NCBI GenBank assembly: GCA_963787135.1
Contig: CAWBBW010000009.1
Coordinates: forward strand, 62,001-126,000
Source of the DNA: Roseiarcus sp963787135
GTDB taxonomy: Bacteria; Pseudomonadota; Alphaproteobacteria; Rhizobiales; Beijerinckiaceae
Length of the DNA stretch: 64,000 nucleotides
Direction of reading: 5' to 3'
Positions 29,401 to 38,114 of the stretch are shown here, one piece after another. Under the pieces are notes generated by a model that ran no database searches, was not told where the DNA came from, and saw only the letters and a list, made by a program, of their open reading frames with translations. A program made the position numbers and the translations under genes. The first letter of the stretch is position 1. Every line of letters begins with the position of its first letter.

Positions 29401-31016
29401 TTGAACAGGAACGCATCAGAGCCTTTCAGCCGCTTGTCAAAACCGCTCTAGCGGAAGCGGAAGTGCGAAATGGCGAGACGGAGGCGGCTCTGGCCACGAT
29501 CGAAAGAGCGCTCGAAGACTTCGATCGCAGCGGACAGCGGTGGTTCGACGCCGAGACCTATCGCGTTCGTGGCGAAATTCTCCTCAAGCAAAATCCCAGC
29601 AATCCAACCCCCGCCGAGGAATCGTTCCTGACCGCCGTCGCCATTTCGCAAGCCCAAAAAGCACGCGGCTTCGAACTGCGCTCCGCGCTATCGCTCGCCA
29701 GACTCTATCAATCGACCGGCCGCGACGCCGACGCCCACGACGTCCTCGGCCCCGCTCTCGAAAGGTTTTCGCCGACGCCGGAGTTTCCGGAGATTGCGGA
29801 GGCGAAGGCGCTGTTCGACGCGCTGGCGGAGGCCGATTCGGTCAAGGCGGCCATGTCATCGCGAGCACGGCAGGTCCAGTTGCAAATCGCGCTTGGCAAT
29901 GCGCTGATCGCGACGCGCGGCCACGGCGCGTTGGAGACCACCGCAGCCTTCGCTAAGGCGCGCGACCTGGCGCGGGGCATCGACGACAACGCGACGCGGG
30001 CGTCGATCACTTACGGCCTTTGGGTCGGGAGCTACACGCGCGGCGAACTCGAACCGATGCTGGAGCTGGCCGCTGCGTTCCTGCGCGACACGGCGTCGTG
30101 TCCAAATTCGGCTGAGGCCGCGGTCGCCGAGCGCATCAATGGCGTGACGCGCTGGTTTCAGGGCGACTTCGTCGGCGCCCGCGCGCACTTCGAGCGGGCG
30201 CTGGCGATATTCGATCGTATTCAGGATCGGGAGCTCGCCTTTCGCTTCGGTCAGGATCAACTGGTCGCCAACGAGATCCTGCTCGCCCTTGTGCTCTGGC
30301 CTCTTGGCAAGGTCGACGATGCCGGGCGCCTGGCGAGGGCGGCGCAACGACACGCGGAAGAAAGCGGGCAGGTTTCGACCGCAGCCTATCTGCATATGTG
30401 GGCCGGCGCTTACGAAATCCTCCGCGACGACGCCGTGGGCGCTGCACTCCATATCGAGGCGCTGGACGCTCTCAGTCGCGAGCACGACCTGGCATTTTTT
30501 GCAGAACTGGGCTCGTTTTTCCGCGGCTGGCTGCAATGGCGTGTAGGCGACGGAGAGGAGTGGATACGCGAAGGCCTCGCGACATTTCGCGATCTGCGCT
30601 CCGGGGCCCGGGCGAGGCTGGCGGTCGTGGATGTCGCCTTTGCGCGTGGCAAAGGCCAAATCGGCGGCCTCGACGCCGCCCTCGCAATCCTCGACGACAT
30701 TGTCACGAACAACGAACGGATCGGGCAGCGCTGGCTGGAAGCAGAACATCACCGCGCGCGCGGCGAGCTTCTTGCAGAAGCCGATCCGAGCGCTGCGGAG
30801 AATGCGCTCCTTAGAGCAATCGCCATCGCGCAGGCGCAGAAGGCCCGCAGCTTCGAACTGCGCGCCGCGCTCTCGCTGGCAAAGCTCTACCGCGCGACGA
30901 GCCGCGACGCCGAGGCCCACGACGTCCTCGGCCCCGCTCTCGAAGGGTTTTCGCCGACGCCGGAGTTTCCAGAGATCGCGGAGGCGCAGGCGTTTATGGC
31001 CGCCAGCCGGTCGTGA
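26463..31016 (+). CDS. SAM domain - class III adenylate cyclase - AAA ATPase - TPR protein, 1517 aa
   Basis: Domains in order. A SAM domain (residues 1-60: RWLRSLGLAQYEAAF, VEDLKDLGV). A class III nucleotide cyclase domain (about 80-260) with metal-binding Asp residues in MFSDLVGSTALSARL and KFMGDGVLAYFGFP. A STAND/AAA ATPase with Walker A GDAGIGKSRLAAWL (about residue 312) and Walker B VLVLFEDAHWADATS (about 441). Then a long helical-repeat region (about 700-1517). The last part is a tandem duplication of roughly 394 residues. Proteins of this type are common in rhizobia and are thought to make cAMP in response to a ligand sensed by the repeats. No transmembrane segment. It is flanked by 520 bp and 390 bp of gene-free DNA, so it is probably monocistronic. 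Confidence 0.9.
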   Translation: MDIGRWLRSLGLAQYEAAFRDNEIDGDVLPKLTVEDLKDLGVAVVGHRRKIMSAIETLNAPAAALAEAAHSPATQTSVPAADAAERRQLTVMFSDLVGSTALSARLDPEDMRQVIRACQDACSGVVARYDGFVAKFMGDGVLAYFGFPRAHEDDAARAVHAGLEIAEAVAALQTRARDKLAVRVGIATGLVVVGDLVGRGPAREQAVVGDTPNLAARLQGLAEAGGVVISSATRRLIGDRFRLNDLGRHAVKGLAEPVEAYAALGVSPSESRFEAAHSARLLGFVGREAESADLLARLRRAWQGQGQIVLISGDAGIGKSRLAAWLAEQVTETPHTRLRYQCSPYHRDSALYPFVQQLERGAGIAPQEAAEAKLEKLEKMLSLGTDRMNEVAPLIASLLSIPTGTRYPALNLSPPQQRRQTLSALLDQIEGLAKKQPVLVLFEDAHWADATSLEVLDLAIERVRRLPVLFLITFRPEFEAPWSGSPDVETITLGRLDRAEAERLVESVTGGRKLPAEVLAQVVAKTDGVPLFVEELTKNVLESGLLVEEADRFRLDGPLPPLAIPSTLQDSLMARLDRLAAVKEIAQIGAAIGREFSYPLLNAVVGRDEPTLRAALAQLEDSELVFRSGDPPAARYIFKHALVQDTAYESLLKSRRQILHQKIAETLREKFADVVEAEPELLARHFTQAGLTASAIEYWGKAGDLALRRSAFKEAIAHLGKAIEMTEALTASAEKTSGRLRLHVSFGNAMIAAHGHGAPETAAAFRDASELGAGAADLNARFSINYGLWAAAHVHGDLAGMREPALAFLRDVEQKPHSPEAGVAHRIYGATQWFAGDFVEGGSHLEKALAIFDPEQDRDLAFRFGQDVGVSATVYLAIVLWPLGEVDRARELVDAAARRIANLGHLATSTFGLMHSAMFEIIGRNVVRAAPLAKALSSVAHEHGISLWICFGAFLEAWVDSQSGSPQTGLLKMRRANALLEQERIRAFQPLVKTALAEAEVRNGETEAALATIERALEDFDRSGQRWFDAETYRVRGEILLKQNPSNPTPAEESFLTAVAISQAQKARGFELRSALSLARLYQSTGRDADAHDVLGPALERFSPTPEFPEIAEAKALFDALAEADSVKAAMSSRARQVQLQIALGNALIATRGHGALETTAAFAKARDLARGIDDNATRASITYGLWVGSYTRGELEPMLELAAAFLRDTASCPNSAEAAVAERINGVTRWFQGDFVGARAHFERALAIFDRIQDRELAFRFGQDQLVANEILLALVLWPLGKVDDAGRLARAAQRHAEESGQVSTAAYLHMWAGAYEILRDDAVGAALHIEALDALSREHDLAFFAELGSFFRGWLQWRVGDGEEWIREGLATFRDLRSGARARLAVVDVAFARGKGQIGGLDAALAILDDIVTNNERIGQRWLEAEHHRARGELLAEADPSAAENALLRAIAIAQAQKARSFELRAALSLAKLYRATSRDAEAHDVLGPALEGFSPTPEFPEIAEAQAFMAASRS
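28680..31016 (+). repeat. Tandem intragenic duplication of TPR-region module (about 1.18 kb unit)
   Basis: The two units begin at about 28680 (FGNAMIAAHGHGAPETAAAF) and 29875 (LGNALIATRGHGALETTAAF). Both contain a DRDLAFRFGQD / DRELAFRFGQD block. Both end with a nearly identical segment of about 90 bp: 29721-29810 and 30903-30992, spaced 1182 bp, exactly 394 codons. Most of each unit has diverged, while the terminal 90 bp has not, which suggests local gene conversion or constraint. Confidence 0.85.
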
Positions 31017-31409
31017 CGCGCCCCAATTACGATCTCACGGCCGATCAACGCTGGCGATCCGGGGATCGTAGGGTGGCGCTGGCGGCCCCCTGGATTGCTC
31101 ACATGGGGATTTTCTCGTCAAGGGTGGTGTTTGCGATGGTGTGGCGTCCTTTGGCGCTGGGGTCGCGATCCTTGGTTCGAGCCCGTTTGCGAGATCTGGC
31201 GTTGCGCCGGACCAACCTCACATACGGTCGTCGCGTTTCCAGCGACTGCACCATGATTCCGCTTTCGGCGGCGGGGCTCGGGAGGCGGGACCATTCTTCG
31301 CATCGGCATTTTTAAGCCAAGCAATCCATCGGTTCGCCGACCCGGATCGGCCGGGGCTGATCAGTCCTCGGCAGATAAGAAGAGGGGGACTTCGGTTCTT
31401 GGGACGAGG
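31017..31409. other. Intergenic; likely contains the 3' end of the IS110 element
   Basis: About 390 bases with no supported gene. The right part, next to the minus-strand IS110 transposase, is expected to hold that element's terminus, which I cannot delimit. Confidence 0.45.
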
Positions 31410-32612
31410 TCAGGCGGAGGTTTTCATGACCGCTCCTTCGATGACGACGCCGGCGCTGGTGAATTTCCACAGCGCCACGAACAGCTTGCGGGCGAGCGCG
31501 ACGATCAGCCGCTTGCGTGCGGCCCTGCCCGTCATGCCAGGCAGGCGCCGATGAAACCACTGCGCCAGCGCCGATTGCGGTTGATGTTGCAGCCACAGCC
31601 ACGCCAATTGCAGCATTTTCGTTCGCAGCCGCGGATTGCCCGCCTTCGACACGCCCTGCTCGTGCTCGATCTTTCCGCTTCGCCAGGGCGACGGCGTGAG
31701 GCCGGGGTAAGCGCCCGCCTGCCGGCGGTTGGCGAAGGAGCGGCAAAGTCCTTCGGTCCAGAGGGAAGCGGCGAACTCCGGCCCGACGCCCCTCAGGCTC
31801 ATGAGCAGGGCGACAGGCGAAGGCTGCGCCTCGACGGGCGCAGTTGCGTCCTTTCTTCGGCTTTCGGCGAGCCGGGCGAGCAGCCTGTCGCGGGCGTCCT
31901 CGACCGCCTTGATCTGCTCGAGCAGCAATTCGAGCCGGTCGAGTTCGCGCTCGATCTGCGCTTTCAGATGCGGCCCGAGCGGCCGGCCATCGCCCGTGCG
32001 CAGCTCGACGAGCCGCTTGCGGCGCTCGCGGCGCAACGGTTCATAGTCTCCCACCCCCTGCGAGAACAGCAGTCCCTTGATCCGGTTGACGTGCCGAATC
32101 CGCTCCTCGATCAGTTCGGCGCGCTCGCGACACATCCGCCGCTCGTCCTCCGCCTCGGGCGTCGGCGGCCGCACCATCGAGCAGACCCGGGGTTCGCCGC
32201 GCTTAAAGGCGAGCAACGCGCGCAGCAGCCCCTCGCCGTCGATCCGGTCCGTCTTGGCCCGCCGTCGCCGGCGCGGCGCCGCCACCGAGGCCGCGTCGAC
32301 CACGTGGCTCTCGCATCCCTCCTCCTCCAGGACCCGATGGAGCCAGAAGCCGTCCAGCCCCGCTTCCTGGATCACGATGATCGGATGGCTCGTCCCGGTT
32401 CGCGCCAGAGCTTTGTGTCTGAGCTCAGCCAGTCGAGCGAGCAACGCGCAAACATCGCCCGCCTTGATCACGCGCTTCGACAACTTCTCGCCGGTCCCCG
32501 GCGACAGCGAAGTGACAAGCCACGTCGAACGGCTGAGTTCCAACGAAACGAAAATTGCGCCAAGCTGCGAATGGATAGCGGCGGTTTGTGGGAAAGGACG
32601 GTCAAGCGACAT
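31410..32612 (-). CDS. IS110-family transposase, apparently intact
   Basis: A 400-residue transposase. The N-terminal DEDD RuvC-like domain has IFVSLELSRSTWLV and an acidic residue in IVIQEAGLDGFWLHRVLEEE; the Asp pair is in AKTDRIDGEGLLRALLAF. The C-terminal Transposase_20 domain has LMSLRGVGPEFAASLW, AGAYPGLTPSPWRSG and QGVSKAGNPRLRTKMLQLAW, with the conserved Ser nucleophile in VSKAGN. It differs clearly from the degraded IS110 copy at 614 and represents another subgroup. It is inserted between the large cyclase gene and gyrB. Confidence 0.92.
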   Translation of the reverse strand: MSLDRPFPQTAAIHSQLGAIFVSLELSRSTWLVTSLSPGTGEKLSKRVIKAGDVCALLARLAELRHKALARTGTSHPIIVIQEAGLDGFWLHRVLEEEGCESHVVDAASVAAPRRRRRAKTDRIDGEGLLRALLAFKRGEPRVCSMVRPPTPEAEDERRMCRERAELIEERIRHVNRIKGLLFSQGVGDYEPLRRERRKRLVELRTGDGRPLGPHLKAQIERELDRLELLLEQIKAVEDARDRLLARLAESRRKDATAPVEAQPSPVALLMSLRGVGPEFAASLWTEGLCRSFANRRQAGAYPGLTPSPWRSGKIEHEQGVSKAGNPRLRTKMLQLAWLWLQHQPQSALAQWFHRRLPGMTGRAARKRLIVALARKLFVALWKFTSAGVVIEGAVMKTSA

Positions 32613-32763
32613 CGGTCGTCTCCAGAGTGGTGGATAGGCAACCCCAGTCTGACCAAAGACCGGCCGCTATCCACCCCATGGAATCTTCGCTGCGCTCGCA
32701 ATGACGACATTGCACGTCACACTAAACGCGCCGCCGCACCCTCACCCGGCCGCGCTTCGAGCC

Positions 32764-32790
32764 ACCCTCTCCCGCGAAGCGGGCGAGGGG
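32764..32790. repeat. REP-like hairpin downstream of gyrB
   Basis: CCCTCTCCCGC (32765-32775) and GCGGGCGAGGG (32779-32789) form a stem with one mismatch around a GAA loop, 2 bp beyond the gyrB stop. Sequences of this form are dispersed repeats in many proteobacterial genomes and could also serve as a transcription end. Confidence 0.6.
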
Positions 32791-32791
32791 A

Positions 32792-35197
32792 CTACACATC
32801 CAAATTCGCCACGGTCAGCGCGTTGTCCTGGATGAATTCGCGGCGCGGCTCGACGATGTCGCCCATGAGCTTGACGAACATGTCGTCGGCCTCGTCCACT
32901 TCGCGGATCTTGACCTGCAGGAGCGAGCGGGCGTCGCGGTTGAGGGTGGTTTCCCAGAGCTGGTCCTTGTTCATCTCGCCCAGGCCTTTGTAGCGCTGGA
33001 AGGTCAGGCCCTTGCGGCCGGCGGCGTTGAGAGCCTCGAGCAGGTCCGAGGGGCCGGAGACGGGGGCGGAATCGCCGCGCCGGGTGAAGGTCGCGGGTTC
33101 GGCGAAGGCCTCGCGCAAGGGCCGCGCGTGCTCGTCGAGCCTGCGCGCCTCTGCCGAGGCGAGCAGCGCATTGTCGAGGATCGCCGCCTGGCGGACGCCG
33201 CGCACTTCGCGGGTCAGCACATAGCCGCCGGCGTCGATGCGGCCGCTCCAGCCGCGCTCCGTCTCTTCGGCGATGGCGTTCATCCGCAGGGCGAGCGCGG
33301 CGGCTTGCGCCTCGCCCTCCGGATCATCGGCCGTGCTCAGGGGCCTCAGCGCGCCCGAGAGCGCAGCCTGTTCGACCAGGCTCTTGTTGTAGCGCGAGTG
33401 CAGGCCCGCAAGCAGGCGGCGCATGGCGCGCGCCTCCTCGACCAGGGCGCGCAAGTCCGCGCCCGCGCGCACTTCGCCGTTCGCGAGCTGAAGCGACGCG
33501 CCCTCGAGCCCGGTCTCGACCAGATAGTCCTCGAGCGCCCGCTCGTCCTTGAGATACTGCTCCGACTGGCCGCGCTTCACCTTGAAGAGGGGCGGTTGCG
33601 CAATGAAGAGGTGTCCGTTCTCGATCACCGGCCGCATCTGGCGGAAGAAGAAGGTGAGCAGCAGCGTGCGGATATGCGATCCGTCCACGTCCGCGTCGGT
33701 CATGATGATGATCTTGTGGTAGCGCAGCTTCTCGATGTTGAAGTCGTCGCGCCCGATGCCGGCGCCGAGCGCGGTGATGAGCGTGCCGATCTGCTCGCTT
33801 CCCAGCATCTTGTCGAACCGCGCACGCTCGACGTTGAGAATCTTGCCGCGCAGCGGCAGCACCGCCTGATATTCGCGGTTGCGGCCCTGCTTGGCGGTGC
33901 CGCCGGCCGAATCGCCCTCGACGATGAAGATCTCGGACTTGGCCGGATCGCGCTCCTGGCAGTCGGCGAGCTTGCCGGGCAGGTTCGCGACGTCGAGCGC
34001 GCCCTTGCGCCGCGTCAGTTCGCGGGCTTTGCGCGCCGCCTCGCGCGCCTGCGCCGCCTCGACCACCTTGCCGACGACGACGCGGGCCTCCTGCGGATGC
34101 TCCTCGAACCATTGCCCGAGTAGTTCGTTGACCAACCCCTCGACCACCGGCCTCACCTCGGAGGAGACAAGCTTGTCTTTCGTCTGCGACGAGAATTTCG
34201 GGTCGGGGCATTTGATGCTGAGAACGCAGGTGAGGCCCTCGCGGGTGTCGTCGCCCGATAGATCGACCTTCTCTTTCTTCAGGAGCCCGGAGCGTTCGGC
34301 GTAGCCGACCACCTGGCGGGTGAGCGCGCTGCGCAGGCCCACAAGATGGGTGCCGCCGTCGCGCTGCGGGATGTTGTTGGTGAAGGGCAGCACGTTCTCG
34401 TGGTAGCTGTCGTTCCACCAGAGCGCGACCTCGACCGTGATGCCGTCGCGCTCGCCCTTGATGAGGATGGGCTTGCCGATCAGCGCGGTCTTGGCGCGGT
34501 CGAGATAGCGCACGAAGGCCTCGAGTCCCCCTTCGTAGTAAAGGTCTTCGCGCTTCACCTCGACGTGGCGCGCATCGGTGAGCACAATGTGGACCCCGGA
34601 ATTGAGGAAGGCGAGCTCGCGCAGACGATGCTCGATCGTCGCGTAATCGAACTCGACCATGGTGAAGGTCTCACCCGACGGGGTGAAGGTGACTTCCGTG
34701 CCGCGCTTGGCCATGCCGTCCACGACCGGCGCCGGCCCGACGACCGTGAGCGGCGCGACCGTCTCGCCGTGGGCGAATTCGACGAAATGCTCGAGTCCGT
34801 CGCGCCAGACGCGCAACACGAGCCGGGTCGAGAGCGCGTTGACGACGGACACGCCGACGCCGTGCAATCCGCCCGAAACCTTGTAGGAGTTCTGATCGAA
34901 TTTCCCGCCGGCGTGCAGCTGGGTCATGATGACCTCTGCCGCCGACACGCCTTCCTCGTCATGGATGCCGGTCGGAATGCCGCGGCCGTCGTCGGTGACG
35001 GTGGAGGAGCCGTCGGCGTTGAGCGTCACCGTCACCAGCTTCGCGTGGCCAGCCAGCGCCTCGTCGATGGCGTTGTCGACCACCTCGTAGATCATATGGT
35101 GGAGGCCGGAGCCGTCGTCGGTGTCGCCGATATACATGCCCGGGCGCTTGCGCACCGCATCGAGGCCTCGGAGCACCTTGATCGAGTTCGGCGCCAT
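32792..35197 (-). CDS. gyrB: DNA gyrase subunit B
   Basis: An 801-residue type II topoisomerase subunit that supplies the ATPase of DNA gyrase. The GHKL ATPase domain has EVVDNAIDEALAGH and the glycine loop GGKFDQNSYKVSGGLHGVGV. The transducer domain follows. The TOPRIM domain has EIFIVEGDSAGGTAKQGRNR and IIIMTDADVDGSHIRTL. The C-terminal part has FQRYKGLGEMNKDQLWETT and ends VANLDV. The ATG at 35197 (MAPNSIKVLRGLDAVRK) starts abruptly at the conserved SIKVLRG core. Just upstream, another frame reads ENKALVRDAEAASEAYGAE, which looks like a usual alphaproteobacterial GyrB leader. An extra base near 35188 may have shifted the true start out of frame; the real start could then be near 35255. Confidence 0.95.
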   Translation of the reverse strand: MAPNSIKVLRGLDAVRKRPGMYIGDTDDGSGLHHMIYEVVDNAIDEALAGHAKLVTVTLNADGSSTVTDDGRGIPTGIHDEEGVSAAEVIMTQLHAGGKFDQNSYKVSGGLHGVGVSVVNALSTRLVLRVWRDGLEHFVEFAHGETVAPLTVVGPAPVVDGMAKRGTEVTFTPSGETFTMVEFDYATIEHRLRELAFLNSGVHIVLTDARHVEVKREDLYYEGGLEAFVRYLDRAKTALIGKPILIKGERDGITVEVALWWNDSYHENVLPFTNNIPQRDGGTHLVGLRSALTRQVVGYAERSGLLKKEKVDLSGDDTREGLTCVLSIKCPDPKFSSQTKDKLVSSEVRPVVEGLVNELLGQWFEEHPQEARVVVGKVVEAAQAREAARKARELTRRKGALDVANLPGKLADCQERDPAKSEIFIVEGDSAGGTAKQGRNREYQAVLPLRGKILNVERARFDKMLGSEQIGTLITALGAGIGRDDFNIEKLRYHKIIIMTDADVDGSHIRTLLLTFFFRQMRPVIENGHLFIAQPPLFKVKRGQSEQYLKDERALEDYLVETGLEGASLQLANGEVRAGADLRALVEEARAMRRLLAGLHSRYNKSLVEQAALSGALRPLSTADDPEGEAQAAALALRMNAIAEETERGWSGRIDAGGYVLTREVRGVRQAAILDNALLASAEARRLDEHARPLREAFAEPATFTRRGDSAPVSGPSDLLEALNAAGRKGLTFQRYKGLGEMNKDQLWETTLNRDARSLLQVKIREVDEADDMFVKLMGDIVEPRREFIQDNALTVANLDV

Positions 35198-35410
35198 AGG
35201 CCTCGCTGGCCGCCTCGGCGTCGCGAACCAGAGCCTTGTTTTCTTCGTTCAACACCAACGCCTTTTTATGGAAATCTCGCGTGCGCAATTTTGCGATTCG
35301 CCGTTGCCCGCATCCTACCCCGTCGCGGCCGCCGATGCACGGCAAAACCCGGCTTTTCGGCAAACCGGCGCGATGAAATCCGCTTGATGCAACACAATGA
35401 TTATATAGGG

Positions 35411-36211
35411 CTATTTCGCGCGTTTGCCAGGCGCTGAGGCGCGCGCCGCCGTCAATTCCGCCCGCGCCGCCCCTCTGAGCAGGATCTGGTCGGAGGAAAC
35501 GCTGCACAGGCGGAAGCCCTGGGCCGCCATTTCGCGTGCGTCGGCCCCGTCGAAGCAGAACATCGAGGCGTATTTGCCGTGGGCCTTGGTCCGCTCGACG
35601 ACCCATGCCGCGGCCTTCATGAGCGCGTCGCCGCGCGGTTCGGCGCGGACGCCGTCATTGAGCGCGATCGACAGGTCCGACGGGCCGATGAAGACGCCGT
35701 CTATGCCCTCGACCCCGAGGATGTCGTCGAGCGCATCGAGCGCGGCGCGGGTCTCGATCATCGCGATCGTCTGGGTCATCGCGTTGGCCGCGCCGAGATA
35801 AGCGGGACCTTCGAGGCCGCTCAGCGGCAGCACGGCGCGCGGGCCCCAGGACCGTTCGCCAAGCGGCGGAAACTTGGTGAAGGCCGCGAGCCGCCGCGCG
35901 TCCTCGCGGCTGTTGACCATCGGCGCGATGACGCCCGCGGCGCCGGCGTCGAGGAGGCGGCTCACCAGCGAGAATTCACCGACCGGAGATCGTATGATAG
36001 TCGGCTTGCCGGCCAGCGCCACCGAGAGAATGGCCCGCGAGGCGCCGACGAAGTCGAACATGCCGTGCTGCATGTCGAGCACGACGGCGTCGAAGGGTTC
36101 GCGCGCGAGCGCTTCGGCGACCGCCGCTTCGTTGATGACGACCCAGGCGCAGAAGAGCGGCGCCTCCGCCTTCAAGGCCTCCGCCAGCTTTCCAACCACT
36201 GCGTCGCTCAT
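35411..36211 (-). CDS. HpcH/HpaI aldolase family protein
   Basis: A 266-residue class II (metal-dependent) aldolase of the HpcH/HpaI/citrate-lyase-beta TIM-barrel family. FDAVVLDMQHGMFDF and PTIIRSP are the N-terminal active-site strands. AGAAGVIAPMVNSREDARR includes the Pro-Met region, and MIETRAALDALDDIL has the metal-binding Glu. GVFIGPSDLSIALND has the second metal-binding Asp. Members cleave 2-keto-3-deoxy acids to pyruvate and an aldehyde, or act in the reverse direction. It lies upstream of gyrB on the same strand with a 213-bp gap, without an obvious functional link. Confidence 0.9.
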   Translation of the reverse strand: MSDAVVGKLAEALKAEAPLFCAWVVINEAAVAEALAREPFDAVVLDMQHGMFDFVGASRAILSVALAGKPTIIRSPVGEFSLVSRLLDAGAAGVIAPMVNSREDARRLAAFTKFPPLGERSWGPRAVLPLSGLEGPAYLGAANAMTQTIAMIETRAALDALDDILGVEGIDGVFIGPSDLSIALNDGVRAEPRGDALMKAAAWVVERTKAHGKYASMFCFDGADAREMAAQGFRLCSVSSDQILLRGAARAELTAARASAPGKRAK

Positions 36212-36319
36212 CCGCTTCCCTCGCGCTCGAACTCTTCCCGTCGATTATTACGGCGAGTTAATTTGAAATTCATCCGTCAGGCGCACATCATCCTAATCGA
36301 AATTCGATGAGGGAAGTCC

Positions 36320-36841
36320 ATGAAACGCTATCTCGTCGCCCCTCTGACAGCCCTTGCCGTCTGCGCGTCGGCTTTTGCGCTCTCCGCCGCCGCCGCGGAT
36401 AATCAGACCTCCGGCGCCCCGAACATGGAGCGCATGCAGCATTGGGCGGCCGACCGCGAGGCGGTGCTCGACGCCAAGCTTGCCGGCATGAAAGCCGGGC
36501 TGAAGCTCACGCCCGACCAGGAAAAGCTTTGGGGACCGTTTGAAACCGCCGTCCGCGACAGTGCGAAGTCTCGGATGGACGCGATGCAGGCGATGATGGA
36601 GACCCGGGGGCAGGGCGAACGCATGTCGCCGATCGATCATCTGGACGCCATGGCCACCCGCCTCTCCAAGGCTGCGGCGGATGTCAAGACGATCGCGGAC
36701 GCCGCCAAGCCCCTCTATGCCAGCCTCGACGAGGGTCAGAAGCACAATTTTGCGACGCTAGGCCGGATGTTGATGCCCGAGCGGGCCCGGTTTGCGGAAG
36801 AGATGTGGCGCCGGCACGATGGGCCGGGAATGCCCGAGTAG
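36320..36841 (+). CDS. LTxxQ-motif (Spy/CpxP-like) periplasmic protein
   Basis: A 173-residue exported protein. The signal peptide is MKRYLVAPLTALAVCASAFA and continues to a cleavage site near AAAADN (about residue 26). The mature part is helical, with one clear LTxxQ motif (LKLTPDQEKLWGPF) and a second region, YASLDEGQKHNFATLGRMLM, that looks like the degenerate repeat. Such proteins are small periplasmic chaperones or metal-stress proteins related to Spy and CpxP. A GAGGGA ribosome site precedes the ATG. It is followed by a very strong terminator, so it is a single-gene unit. Confidence 0.88.
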   Translation: MKRYLVAPLTALAVCASAFALSAAAADNQTSGAPNMERMQHWAADREAVLDAKLAGMKAGLKLTPDQEKLWGPFETAVRDSAKSRMDAMQAMMETRGQGERMSPIDHLDAMATRLSKAAADVKTIADAAKPLYASLDEGQKHNFATLGRMLMPERARFAEEMWRRHDGPGMPE

Positions 36842-36868
36842 TCCGAGGCCCGTTAGCTTCGGGTAGTG

Positions 36869-36909
36869 GAAGACGCGGCCGCCTCCCCTTCGGCCGCGTC
36901 TTCTTTTTT
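36869..36909 (+). terminator. Strong rho-independent terminator
   Basis: The 13-bp perfect stem GAAGACGCGGCCG (36869-36881) / CGGCCGCGTCTTC (36891-36903) has a 9-base loop and is followed by six T. It ends the LTxxQ gene transcript. Confidence 0.95.
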
Positions 36910-37232
36910 GTGCGGCGCGCTGAGAAGGCTCAGCGTCGCCCGCTGAACGATCAGGCCTTTAGGCCCGTGCCGCGCGCCGCCGCCGCTTGCCCCAGCAGCT
37001 TTTGAGATTGCCCAACCGCAATTGAACATGCCGCGGGCCGGCGCCGATCCTTGCGCGGGCGATCGCAGTGACGCACAACGTTCAGGCGCCTTCCAAGCCG
37101 ATCCCCTCGACCTCGTCCTGAGCTTGTCGAAGGACGCTCCAGCTTGCACGAGCGATCGTGTGAACTGAGGCGCGGAGATTTGCGGCGACGGGGTCAGGAG
37201 TTACACTTTCAGTAAACGGGACGGCGAGAGCT
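36910..37232. other. Intergenic, upstream region of the carnitine operon
   Basis: About 320 bases with no gene. It contains a small dispersed-type palindrome: CGTCCT (37114-37119) and AGGACG (37131-37136) around GAGCTTGTCGA. The promoter of the following operon should lie in 37137-37225, but no clear -35/-10 pair was identified. Confidence 0.5.
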
Positions 37233-38114
37233 TTGAATCCGAAGGTCATCATTTCCTGCGCCGTCACCGGCGCCGGCGACACAGCCGGCAAGCATCCGGC
37301 GATCCCGGTGACCCCGAGGCAAATCGCCGACTCGGCGCTCGAGGCGCATGCGGCCGGCGCCGCGATCGTGCATCTGCATGTGCGCGATCCCTCGACCGGC
37401 AAGGCCGCGCGCGATCCCGCGCTCTATCGCGAGGCGGTCGGCGCGATCCGCGCGTCTGCCGCCGACGTCGTCATCAACCTGACCGCCGGCATGGGCGGAG
37501 ATTTCTTTTTCAACTCATCGAACCCCGCTTCGGGCGGGACGGGCACCGACATGGCGGGCGCCGCGGAGCGCGTTAGGCATGTCGAGGAGCTTCTGCCGGA
37601 AATCTGCACCCTCGACTGCGGTTCGCTCAATTTCGGCGACGGGGCGTTTCTTGCGACCGCCGATGTGTTGCGCGAGATGGCAAGGCGCATCCAGGCGGCC
37701 GGCGTGAAGCCGGAGATCGAGTGCTTCGAACTCGGTCACGTCTGGCTCGCCAAGCAGCTGATCGCCGAGGGCCTGATCGACTCGCCGCCGCTCTTCCAGC
37801 TCTGCCTCGGCATTCCCTGGGGCGCGGAGGCGACGACCGAAACGATGCTGGCCATGCGAAATCATCTGCCGCCTGGCGCCAATTGGGCGGGCTTCGCCAT
37901 CGGGCGGATGCAGATGCCGTTCGTCGCACAGGCGGCGCTGCTCGGCGGCAATGTCCGGGTCGGCCTCGAGGACAATATCTGGCTCGACCGGGGCGTGCCG
38001 GCGAGCAACGGCTCGCTGGTCGCACGCGCCCGCGAAATCGTCGAGCGCATGGGCGCGTCGGTCGCGACCGCGGCCGAAGCGCGCGCGACGCTCGGCTTGA
38101 AACGGCAGCGATGA
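37233..38114 (+). CDS. cdhC: BKACE, probable 3-dehydrocarnitine cleavage enzyme
   Basis: A 293-residue BKACE (DUF849) enzyme starting with TTG at 37233 after GGCGAGAG. The metal site is HLHVRDPSTGK, followed by NLTAGMGGDFFF and, distally, GNVRVGLEDNIWLDRG. It differs strongly from the BKACE at 17018 and has the HLHVRD form. Within the same operon lie an L-carnitine dehydrogenase and two hotdog thioesterases. The expected reaction is therefore 3-dehydrocarnitine + acetyl-CoA to acetoacetate + betainyl-CoA (as for Pseudomonas CdhC). The assignment to this substrate rests on context. The gene overlaps the thioesterase by 4 bp. Confidence 0.85.
   Translation: MNPKVIISCAVTGAGDTAGKHPAIPVTPRQIADSALEAHAAGAAIVHLHVRDPSTGKAARDPALYREAVGAIRASAADVVINLTAGMGGDFFFNSSNPASGGTGTDMAGAAERVRHVEELLPEICTLDCGSLNFGDGAFLATADVLREMARRIQAAGVKPEIECFELGHVWLAKQLIAEGLIDSPPLFQLCLGIPWGAEATTETMLAMRNHLPPGANWAGFAIGRMQMPFVAQAALLGGNVRVGLEDNIWLDRGVPASNGSLVARAREIVERMGASVATAAEARATLGLKRQR

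Noticed and set aside
33128..34123. A 331-codon frame opposite gyrB
   Set aside because: Fully inside gyrB on the other strand; no recognisable domain.
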